A stretch of 64,000 bases of DNA from positions 177,021,988 through 177,085,987 of the forward strand of contig NC_091120.1 in NCBI RefSeq assembly GCF_040183065.1, read 5' to 3'. This DNA is from Periplaneta americana (taxonomy: Eukaryota; Arthropoda; Insecta; Blattodea; Blattidae). Both the position numbers and the translations under genes were made by a program. Positions 1 to 12,300 of this stretch are shown here, piece by piece; position 1 is the first letter of the stretch, and each line of letters begins with the position of its first letter. The notes beneath the pieces are model-generated. The model saw only the letters and a program-made list of their open reading frames with translations. It was not told where the DNA came from and did not search any database.

Positions 1-225
1 CCTTCTCTCTTGAGAAATGCACGCAGAGTATTGCAGAAAATGCTGCACTATCAAAACCCGTTCTGGTCTAGCAACACCCCAGTTTTTCCTTGACTATTCA
101 TGTCTCTTACCATTCAGATTGTTTTGAAAAGCCAGTTAAATAAATAATTACAAATTAATCGAAACATTTCACTGTACTTCATACAGCGAATTTCCAGCGA
201 TTTATTTGAGCTATCTTTATCACAG

Positions 226-375
226 AGGGCCAACTGCCACTAGAAATGTTGACCAGCTTGATGCCAACTGTGATGGCACCGGCTTCAGGCTTCAGCTATC
301 AAGTGGAGCAGGACTCCCAGGATGGCCAGCCAAGGCCTCAGGAATTGCCTCCACAAATTCCAGCTCCCGTGCCTG
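226..375 (+). CDS. Pcf11: Pcf11 exon (first in window)
   Basis: Follows an acceptor ending ttatcacag and ends at the donor G|GTATGT. The reading is a proline/glutamine-rich linker (MLTSLMPTVMAPASGFSYQ, then EQDSQDGQPRPQ). It ends in phase 1. The exon start could lie elsewhere if another AG is used. Confidence 0.7.
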
Positions 376-3300
376 GTATGTGCTCTGTCTCTGTACAACA
401 TAATTTCCTGTTATTCACTATATTGTGTTGCTAATATGTTTTATTGTCACGTTGCAGTTGGTGTGTCTGAAGTATCGTTGCCCAGTGCAGGCGCTACCAG
501 CACCATCCCATTCCTCCCCACAGAGATAAACGTGGATGAGCTGTTCCAGAAGCTTGTGGCTACAGGAATTGTTCCACAGGCAGAAAAAGCTGATGCCGAT
601 AGCAAGAAGGAGGAAGAAGTGAGGTCAATAAAGCATGTAGACTTCAATAAGTCTGAAACATTGAAAGTGTAAGTTACTCTGCAATCTTAGTGACAATATT
701 TCGAGATTCAGGGACTTCTGTTAAGTGAAATATAAACTTCTGTAGGCTTTTATAAGAGATTTTATGAAGAGAAATAACGGGATTAAAAGATCACATTGAT
801 TCATATTTGTTTTAGCTCAGAATTTCTCAAACTTTGAGGGTTATGAGGGTTGATAAATGAAAATAACTTAATGTGTAAAAAGACATTTTCTGAGAAAAAC
901 AAACAAATATATTAGAAACGATAGTTCAAACTCCAATTTTTTTTTTTTTTTAATTTGATGATATATGCGTGTATATATTGTAATTTATGAACTTATCCAT
1001 ATATAGATTTGATGTCCACACCAATGGAGGAACGGTCAGTGCATCTGGCTATGAAACCAGGTGGCCCGGGTTCGAATCCCGGTCGGGGCAAGTTACCTGG
1101 TTGAGGTTTTTTCCGGGGTTTTCCCTCAACCCAATACGAGCAAATGCTGGGTAACTTTCGGTGCTGGACCCCGGACTCATTTTACCGGCATTATCAACTT
1201 CATATCATTCAGACGCTAAATAACCTAGATGTTGATACAGCGTCGTAAAATAACCCAATAAAAATAAAAAAAATAGATTTGATCCATATTTTTCTCAATA
1301 TTAATCGTGAGTGTAAACATATCAAAATTTCTATTTTCAAGACACACAATCCAAATACCAAGCATTTTAAAGAAAGTATTGACTTTGTTCAAGTGTACAA
1401 ACATGTCAGTTCAAACACAACACTATCAAAGCAAGCTAAACAGTTAGAACTAGTCGTTCAGATAACTTATTATTATTATTGTTAGGTCTAGTTGTGAAAC
1501 TTGGACTCTCACTTTGAGAGAGGAACAGAGATTATGGGTGTTTGAGAATATGGTTCTTAGGAAATATTTGGGGCTAAGAGGGATGAAGTTACAGAAGAAT
1601 GGAGAAAGTTACACAACACAGAACTGCACACATTGTATTCTTCACCTGACATAATTAGGAATATCAAATCCAGACGTTTGAGATGGGCAGGGCATGTAGC
1701 ACATATGGGCAAATCCAGAAATGCATATAGAGTGTTAGTTGGGAGACTGGAGAGAAAAATACCTTTGGGGAGGCCGAGACGTAGATGGAAGGATAATATT
1801 AAAATGGATTTGAGGGAGGTGGGATATGATGAAAGAGACTGGATTAATCTTGCTCAGGATAGGGACTGATTGCGGGCTTTTGTGAGCGCGGGTTTCTTAA
1901 AAACCATGAGTATTAGTATTGTTAGTAAGTATTAATTAAATAATTTGTTTTACATTTGTGGTGTTGCACAGCTGAGAAATTTGAGAAACACTGTTTAACC
2001 CAATGTTTGTAGTTATAGATTTTCATATAGAAGATAAATTTTTTGAAGGATGAAGTGAGGCTCTTAGCATTTGGGTACTTATGAATTTCCAAATGAGAAT
2101 GACTTTTTTTTTTCCCCCACATAATATTAAGGAATAAATTGTCCATTAAAATTCTGATTAGAAATTATACAATTTTTTTTTAAGATTCAACAAAGCACAA
2201 TAACTTTTCTTCCAAATTATATAAAAATTAGCTGTCAAAATTATGACGCAAATAAACAGTGTTTATGTTTCTGTTTATGATTTTCTACCTTCATGAAGTT
2301 AATAGAAAATAAATGACAAGACATAGTTTGAGTGATGACGTTTATAATTGAATTATTATAATGTTCACTTTTTTACTTCCAGACGTCAACCAGGTGTGGT
2401 GGCCCTTCTGTACTCGGGCATTCAGTGTAGTTCCTGTGGTGTTCGTTTCCCTCCAGAACAAACTATGAAATATAGTCAACACTTAGACTGGCATTTTCGC
2501 CAGAACAGACGTGACAGAGACAATACACGCAAGGCCCAGAGTAGAAAATGGTATTACGATGTTTCGGACTGGATCCAGTTCGAAGAAATTGAAGATTTGG
2601 AGGAAAGAGGTAAATTCTATTGCACACTTGTTGAAATGTTCAGAATTTTCTTTCCCTTCTTCTTTTATATGATTATAAAACGAAATAACTCATTTCTTTA
2701 TATGATATGTATAAACCTTTACTAAACCCCATTTTAAAATGTATTTGACAAGCTTGAAATGTTACCTAAAAGGATGTGTTCCGATAACATTTGAGTAAGA
2801 AATTTTTGAAATTTTATGAAAGAGTAAAGATACTTATTAAAACACTAGCCGTACCCATGTGCTCCGCTGCACCTGTTAGATATAAATATAAAGTAATTAC
2901 ATAATTAAAATAGGACGTTGATCCAGAGAACATTCGTGTTTGATAGAAGGATAAATCGTTTAATATGTTACTTAATTTAAATTGTATTTAAATAATTAAA
3001 ATGCGGTCATTTTGGTCCAGAGAGCACTCAAAAGTTACTGTAATAACATTATAGCATTATGTCCATCTAGAGAAACTACACTTTCCAATGGTGAAATAAT
3101 AATTAATTATACAAATCGGTTAATTTAGCTTTCGATATTACTTCATACAAACCAGAAACATTCTCTGTAGGCTATGTTTCGTAGCTTTCGATTGTTGTTG
3201 TCCAAGGCCCCTCATAGACGTAGTCATTTATTTTCATTTCATTACACCGCCTTAGATGGCATTGTATTTTAATTTTAAAACTCATTTATCTCATTAAATA

Positions 3301-6300
3301 TCAGTCCTATCAAAATTTTGCAAGGGATAAAACTTATTGGAAATCATTTTTAAAGAAACTTCTATTATGTAACATACTTCACAAAAATCAATAATAAGCG
3401 AGATATTTCGATTTATTTAATTCAGGCCCCCTTATAACCCCCCTTTTAAATAACGTATTTTGAATGTCATATAGCCTAAAATCTAAGTTACAGCGAACTT
3501 AATTTATATTCCAATTTTCATATAAATCGGTTCAGCCATTATCACGTGAAAAGGTAACAAACATCCAGACAGACAGACGTACAAACAAAAATTTCAAAAA
3601 AGCTATTTTCGGTTTCAGGGTGGTTAATTATATATATTAGGATCAATTATTTTTGGAAAATCTAAAATTACCAGAAAAGTTTTGGCTACAGATTTATTAT
3701 TAGTATAGATGATAATGTAGCTAAATTACATTTAGGAAACTTAAATACATTGATCAAGTTAAGGAATCTTCAAGGAGAAGACAATCTGCATTGATTCTTA
3801 AAAAAACGAGTGCAAACAAGTTAATCACAGAATGTAGGAAATTCCAACTGGTCTAAAGAAATGAAAATCTTTATTTTCTAAGTGAGGTTCTGAAGTGGCT
3901 GGTCATCATGCTTGATGAAATAATATGACTCCATTGTTTCATAACCTTTCTTTTTGGTCAGCATGTGATGGGATGCTTGAAATTGTGCAAGAGAAATATA
4001 TGGTTAATAATAAGAAAGACACTCTTTCAGTTTTCCCAATAATGGGACTGCCTCATTGGACAAAGCATAACAAACAAACAGAAAAAAACACATAGGAAAA
4101 AACGACGATCAGTAGAATTTCGACAATAATCGAATTTAATAGTAGGCTATTAAAATATCGAACAACAGTTAAATAATCAAAGACGATAATTAAAGCTCCA
4201 AACGATTAGGGAAAACACAGGAATTTTACTGGAAGCAAGTAAAGAGATAGGTTTGAAAGTAAATCCCGAAAAGACAAATTATATGATTATGTCTCGTGAC
4301 GAGAATATTGTACGAAATGGAAATATAAAAATTGGAAATTTATCTTTTGAAGAGGTGGAGAAGTTCAGATATCTGGGAGCAACAGTAACAAATATAAATG
4401 ATACTCGGGAGGAAATTAAACACAGAATAAATATGGGAAATGCCTGTTATTATTCAATTGAGAAGCTTCTATCATCCAGTCTGCTATCAAAAAATCTGAA
4501 AGTTAGAATTTAATTTATAGAACAGTTATATTACCGGTTGTTCTTTATGGTTGTGAAACTTGGACTCTCACTTTGAGAGAGGAACATAGGTTAAGGGTGT
4601 TTGAGAATAAGGTGCTTAGGAAAATATTTGGGGCTAAGAGGGATGAAGTTACAGGAGAATGGAGAAAGTTACATAACACAGAACTGCACGCATTATATTC
4701 TTCACCTGACATAATAAGGAACATTAAATCCAGACATTTGAGATGGGCTGGGCATGTAGCACGTATGGGCGAATCCAGAAATGCATATAGAGTGTTAGTT
4801 GGGAGGCTGGAGGGAAAAAGACCTTTAGGGAGGTCGAGACGTAGATGGGAAGATAATAATAAAATGGATTTGAGGGAGGTAGGATATGATGATAGAGACT
4901 GGATTAATCTTGCTCAGGATAGGGACCAATGTGAGTGCTGCAATGAACCTCTGGGTTCCTTAAAAGCCAATAAGTAAGTAAGTAAGTAAGTAAGTGATAA
5001 TTAAAGCTCTACTGTGAATAATTTTTGCAATCTACAGATTTTGCATTCATTAAATAAGTGAAGAATAAGGAATAAAACTACTGAAGTGATTAGGACCTAT
5101 TAGATTGCAAATACTGCATTTTTAGGTTCCAATCATATCAATTTCTATCTTGTTTACATACTAGAATGTGAAACGTATGTAGAAGAAAATTGAAATTGCG
5201 TGGTTAACAATGTAAGAATAGATTAAGTCTGAATTTAAGAATCCAGGTGATTATAACAGTTGTATATGTTACGGTAATTGTTTCGTCATTTTCAGCCCAA
5301 AGTTGGTTTGAAACGCAGCAGGCTGCAGGAGAAGAAGAGAAGGAGGTACAAGAAGTTCCTAGTGTTTGTGCAGGAGAAAATCCTGAGGACACATTTTGTG
5401 CTGTTTGCCATGATAAGTTTGAACAATTCTATAATGAAGAAAGGGAAGAGTGGCATCTTCGTTCGGCAGTACGGGTAGATGGAAAGACTTATCATCCGCT
5501 ATGTTATGAAGATTATAAGGTTAGTTTATTATTTTTGACACATTATATTGCTTTTGTTGTTCATTTTGGTTAATTGAGAGGTTGAAATTAATGATTTTTC
5601 ATAGTTATAACTTCTTTGTGTTAGGTACATAGATTTACATTTGAAGGGTCCATGGAAAGAACACTTAACTTTGGTATTGACTTTTTTTTAGAAACAGATA
5701 CCGCAATTTCGATTTCATGGTAGAAAATGCAGGGTTGCATAAAACAGGAAAGGAAGGGTTAAATGAATCACTCTTTATATGAAATATTTCTTTGACTTGT
5801 ACTATCACTGTATCTCGTATTCTTATAAAACTTCTATACATGGATCCATATTACTAGTAGAGTCAACAGTGAGATATCTTGTTTCGTGTTTAGTGTTCCA
5901 TAATAACATATTCCTAGTTTCTTGATATTCATAAGTTCATGTTCTTATTTCTTTACTATCCCCAGGCCTCTCTCGAGGTGTCAGTAGAAGAACCATCAAC
6001 TGCTGAAGAGACCAAAGATGAGGAAACGATAGCAAAGGCTGATGAAAATAAAGAAGAGGAAAAGGCTGAAGATGGTGATAAGAAAGAAGAGGAAGAAGGT
6101 AAACCAAAAACTAATGAAGAACCGATGGATACATCAGTTCCAGAAGAAGAGAAAAAGGAAGACGTTGTCAATGGTGAGTGGATAACCATGTACTTGGTTG
6201 TGCAAGTAATTGTGCCCATGTTCTGTCTCAGATTCCGAAAAATGAGTAGTTTTGATTATTTAATAATAAACAAGCAAGGGATGTTGCATAATTGTTGAGT

Positions 6301-9300
6301 TTAAGAACTAGTAAAACATTATTTTGTGGCCATGGCTGACAGCTACTTACCAAAGGCCAGGGTTCAAATCCAGGCAAGTTCTGTAATACTGTACTTGTGA
6401 TTTTGCAGTATGTTTTATTCAAATATTGAGAAATTCCCCTGCATTGTTATCATACCATCATAATGTCTGTGTAGCTTTTGTACTTTAAATGAAATTTTTA
6501 AATAAAGAATTATTACTTATGCATAACTTTTTATCATGTGATAACTGCAAATTTTAATTTTTCATATATTATACACATTGTTTTGATATAGAGATTATTT
6601 GAATAACTGAATGTTTTCTTACTTGAGAAAGTTGGAAACAGTTTGCTTCTATGAATACAAGAAGTTAAGAATTATAAATAATCAAATCTCATATAAGCAA
6701 TGCTATAAAACTGGCTGTGTGAACTTTTCTAGTTTCTAATTTAAATAATGAAAACTGATTATAAAGGAAGTTACCAACACTTCACTTATGTGACATAAGA
6801 TTGGCATTGAAAAAGTTAAACTTTCAGCCTTTTGACTTTTCATACACCCCTGCGTTTTTAGCCCAGTTCCATCCCTTGGAAAAGTTTCATGTCCAGGTGT
6901 GTGTATGTGTATGCATGCGTGTGCATATGAGAGAAAAAGGGGACTGATCCCTAGGTCCATTGAACCAAGGCCACGAGCTTCTCTCATGGAAATGTAAATT
7001 TATTGCATCCAGCATCAGGACAGTGGGAATGTTACAGTGACATTATTACTTAGAGCATCTGTTGCGTGTTATGTGTAGTAGTGACTGGAGACATGGTGGC
7101 AGGGAAAATGGGAGTTTCTCGAGACAACTCTTAACACCATATACTGTATCTCTAAAAATGTTAACACTTATATGTGCAGTCATCCAGTTTATGTTTATGT
7201 GATTATATGCAGGACCTTGAGGTTTTAATTTCTTCAAAATAAGGGAGGTCATATGGTTACGATGAATTTGTTTTCTTCTCTATTGTAAAAAGGGCTACAA
7301 GATTCAAATACTTTCTACATTTACTTACAAAATTAACACTGCAAACAAGTTTATAATCTTTGCTTTGTTGTGAAAATCTTTGTATACAATAATACCTGAA
7401 TAGCTTGTGTCCTAGGATTATCCTTCAAAAGTCTTTATTCCTGAATGCTTTCTGCAGACATGTCTTTACAATACCTAGCTATTTACAAGCAATTTAAACA
7501 GATATTCCTCAAATGGTCGACACATGTGAAGGGTACACGGGAAAAACGAACAATGTCACATTTCCATTAAGGGTGAGATAATAATCTATTTCAGTACATT
7601 ACTGCAAAATTTATTGATGTTTCTACTTGAAATGAAGGAAATGATGAGTGTATCCGTGGCTTTAATTCTCCTTTACCACTTTTGGTAAAAATAACACTGA
7701 AGTTAGTAACTAATACAGTGAATTAGATAACGACATCACCCTTACAGGAATTGTGACATTGTTTGTTTTTCCCGTGTACCCTTCATGTCTGTTTTGAACA
7801 TTTCACACATGTTTCTAGTCGTTTTGTCTTGAGCCCTACCAAATTAGTAGATCCATTTCTTTGTTCTGGGGTTGGTGTAACAGATTCTTGAATTCCGAGT
7901 AATACTTGAGAACACCTTCTAAACTCTGAAGGAATTTGATAAACGTAGATCTTCAATCCTTCGGAGTTAAATAGAACAAATTATCCCTAAAGATATACTA
8001 GTATATAACTCACAAAAGTGATAATGAATACTTATCGAAACTTTGCAGAAACCGTAACATAAAAAGTCGCGTGGTTGACAACTGTCAACCAGAAGAATGA
8101 AACCTTAGCTACACAAGTTATATGAGCAACTTCAAGACTGAAACTAAAAAATGTTATTATGTGAGCTTGGTTTTGAAGGTACCTATAGCTTCACAGTTGT
8201 AAACCCTTTCTAGGAAATACAACAATGAAAAGAAACACGCTGGTTGACAGGTGTCCCCCATGCTAGTACTGAAGGGTTAAATATCAGAAATACGTTGTAC
8301 TCGTTAAGGTAATGGTACAAAAGTAAATAAAAGTTGTTTCGAGCTTGAAATTGTGGTGGCACTGTTATGTTGGTTATTAGCAGAGACTGGAAGTTTAGGC
8401 ATTATGAATCATTAAAATAGGCAGGCAAAAAGGCATCATAAATAGCTAAAATAGGAAGGCAAAAAGGCATTATAAATAGCTAAAATACGCAATAAAAGGC
8501 AATTACAAAAACCTTGCACTAGACCCACAACCTTGCACTTTCCACAAAGAGATTTCGGCAGCAAGAAAAGCTTTACATAAGTCGAATGCAAATTGAGATT
8601 TTCAACTCGATGTTGCAATTACTGTTGGAAGCAAAGAAATCTTCTTCCCAGTAGCCTTGGAAAGTGCATTTTTGTGTTTGGTTGTACAGATATGTTGCGA
8701 TATGAAATATTTAGCTAGCTACAACAACGTCGCAATGAAAACTGAAAGAAAAATAACGTTAGACCCGCACTCATTGTTGCCTTATTAAATAAACACAAGC
8801 AATAATTAAAATGCTTACTGCTATACATTTTTGTACGGCAGCACTCATTGTTGCAAAGAGAATATGAACTGACTGAAAGACAATAATATACATTCGGTGA
8901 AGTCACTTTCATTGTAGCTGTTATAGAAATAAATTAAAATATACCTGTAGGCAATTTTTAATAATAAATTAATAAATAAATAATCAAATAAAGACAAAAA
9001 AAACATTTATTTTGTAAATTAGGCATTTATATTAAAAAAGGCAGAAAAGGGCAACATAAAACTGTGACATTTCAATTACAAAGGTATAATTCGTACAGAT
9101 TTACTTTCAAAATGAAGATAGATTTAACACATTTAAAATGGCATTTTGCCAAAGTTCCGGTCTCTGGTTATTTGTGTGTATTGTCATAACATAAGAATGC
9201 TACAACCGAGCAAGATCACTCAGTAGCATGGTAACACACTAGACTCGCATTTGGGAGATCAGGAGTTCAAACCTTGTGGCTGACTAATCTGACGGAGATT

Positions 9301-12300
9301 TTTCATGGTTTTCTTCAGCCATAGCGGCAAATGCCAGATTTAAAATTTACATACCATGTCTCATCACTGTGCTAATCACCATTTTCATAATATTCATAAC
9401 AATTAAAAATTGAAATCAGTTAAAATGAATACAAGTCATTATAATATATGACACTAGAAATAGAGAATTATAACAATAGTCCACGGCCAACTGATATACC
9501 CAAAGATTCTACACATGCAATCATTGGAGAGTGGTTTAGAGACTGCTGTTTCCGAACTGGAAGGCCATCCATCTAGCCCCAAGTTCTACAAGCAGAGCAG
9601 GAATAGTTCGAATGGTTCATATTGCCTCTAACAATGCAGGAGAGCAAGCAGGTAGTGACTGTGCCCCAAAAACCGCTGAGTATATTTAATTATATGACCC
9701 AGAGGAGAGAGAACCTACCTCAAGTTATAATCACATATGATTTTATTTTTTTGAAAGAATATTAAGGGCCTCATTTCTTCTACTCATTTTCCAAAATTAT
9801 GTTGGATGATCTTGAAAAGTTAGACAAATTTTTCAGGTTGTGTCATGCATAATTTGAAAGCTCACTTCATAAACTTTTCAATGACACTTCTTCCACAACT
9901 GTATCTTTAATAGTCTTGAAAATATAACACTTTTAAAACTAGTCATTGCATCGAATTTTGACATATTACCGTACATACTCGCATATTTTTCGACTTTTTT
10001 TGCGTAAATTACGCGAGAAATAGAAAATACATGGTGCACTGTATATTAAAGTAATGCTCTTTATTGTAATATAAGATATGGATGAGAATCATCTTCAGCG
10101 ATGCCCAGCCCCTTCATCTAAACCCACTGTGTGAGAAATATCAGAGAACAAGAAAGTTAATGCCTTTATTGTCATGAACTCAGCATTGGTCAATAACAAC
10201 TCTATTGTAATATAGTCTATATAATATTATACATTTCAAAATGGTAAAAAAAAAAAAAAAAAAAAAAAACATAGTATTGGAAAACTCTCCACATGTAGCA
10301 TCCTGAAACGAATACTACAATCACTAACAACCATCAGCAGTGGGGAGAGATGATTATGCGAGTGACGGCCTTGAAGACAAGAAAATGCTTTGTCACAACT
10401 GTTTCAGGTCAGATATCCCCAGGGGGTCAAGGCGTTGAGGCACGCCATAGTGAGGTTATCACACTTTCCTGTTATAACTAACCAATTTTAGATTATCTTT
10501 AATTTGTTGCTATTTAAAAATACGAAAATGTACTCGAAGATGAAAAAAAAATCCAAAATAGGTATTTAAGAACTTGAATATGGAACAAAGCAAGAGCGAA
10601 AATTATGTGAGTAAATACGGTAGTCAGTTTTCAAAAAATGATACCTTGAAAACTGTGGAATAAGTTTTGTTAAAATAAAAATACAAAAGTTGAGAATTGC
10701 ACTTTTTTCTGATTTTAAATGGAATGACCCTATAAGAAAAAGTTAATAAGTTAAGATCCAAAGAAAGAAATACATTCACATTATTAAGTATTTTCTACAC
10801 TACTGTAATTTAATTTGTAATTTTGTATAGGTCTACAGTACTACAACTTTTAAAAATTTTATACCATTCTTGTTCTTTATTATTTTGCAAATAAAAATAC
10901 TGTATTGATTGTAGGACATAGCGAAATATGGAGTAAAATGTACAGTAATTAAAATACATACAATATCGGTACTTACAATTGACGGGCTCAGTGGAAAAAC
11001 GGTACAAGTGATTTTTGAGAAAAACGAAATTAGTGCAAGAACTCTTACCTGAAATCGTTACCTGTGTAGTTGCTTGTAGCCAGAATTTCATATATTAACA
11101 CCACCTATTTGTGCTAAAGTGCACTGTTGAATACTTTTCAGAAGCATGGTTATGGGTTAGAATTCTCCTGCCTACGAAATGAATGTTTGTTTATCAATGT
11201 TGATTCACATTGTTTTCTTAGGTTAAGACCTAGCATCATGGCAGTGCTTTATCTGTAGAGTATAGGTCGAAAAATCACATGGCTTAGAAAACATATCAGG
11301 AATAGGAGTATGAAAAAGGAGCAGTAGATAGAACATTGTATAATTGATAGCTATGTCATTCTGTTCTGGACTGTAGCAACTGCTTCTCTCCTCTCAGTTT
11401 CTATAACATTTGCGATATCTTTCTTAATCCATATCAAATTTATTACAACCTACAATAACAGAATTATTGCATGTAAAATGTTTCGGGCCTATAAAAATTG
11501 AATTTTGGATAAAAAAAATACATACTAGTAGGTAGGATTTTTATTTTCTTAATTATTTTCTTAGTTTTATTATAATTATATATTTTATCCATACCAAGAG
11601 GAGTAAAAAAAAAAAACAAGTCATTTACCATCCATGTGTTGCTCACTTGAGTGAGAGGTATAATTCAACTGATCACACATAGGAGAAAAGGGGTTTGTTT
11701 TTTGGTGCCTGCAGATCAGTGTATAAATATACTACTCTACGTATTACTCTGTGAAAAGATTTATTAAACCTACATACTTAGACTTCAACAAACAAAATTT
11801 GTTAATACAATCGCAAGAGAAAAATGGAACTCTCCCACAGTTAATTCCTGATTTACCACGTAAATTGTCTGTAGCTGCATTTAGATTGGCAACAGGCCAT
11901 GACTGTTTGGCCAAACACCTACATAGAAATGGAATATATCAGTCCCCTAACTGCCCATTGTGCAACTCCAACCAAGAAGTGGATTTGGAACACCTCAAAA
12001 TCTGTGCTTCAGTGGCTGACCATGATAATATCTTTGAAAAATATTGGAGTGCAAGAGATCAAATGATTTTATTGTCAAACGCCTGGCATTAGAAAACAAC
12101 AACATATACTACTGACATTTTAAAACAATATATGACATCCCAAGATATTAAAAATATTTAAATATCTTACAGAAATCCATAGGCATTTTACATAATCATT
12201 AATATAAGGCTTAAATTTCTAAACTGCATATTGTACTATGATTACTACCTATTACATTGATATATATCTTATTTCTCTCTATTCAATATGTATTTTTCTG

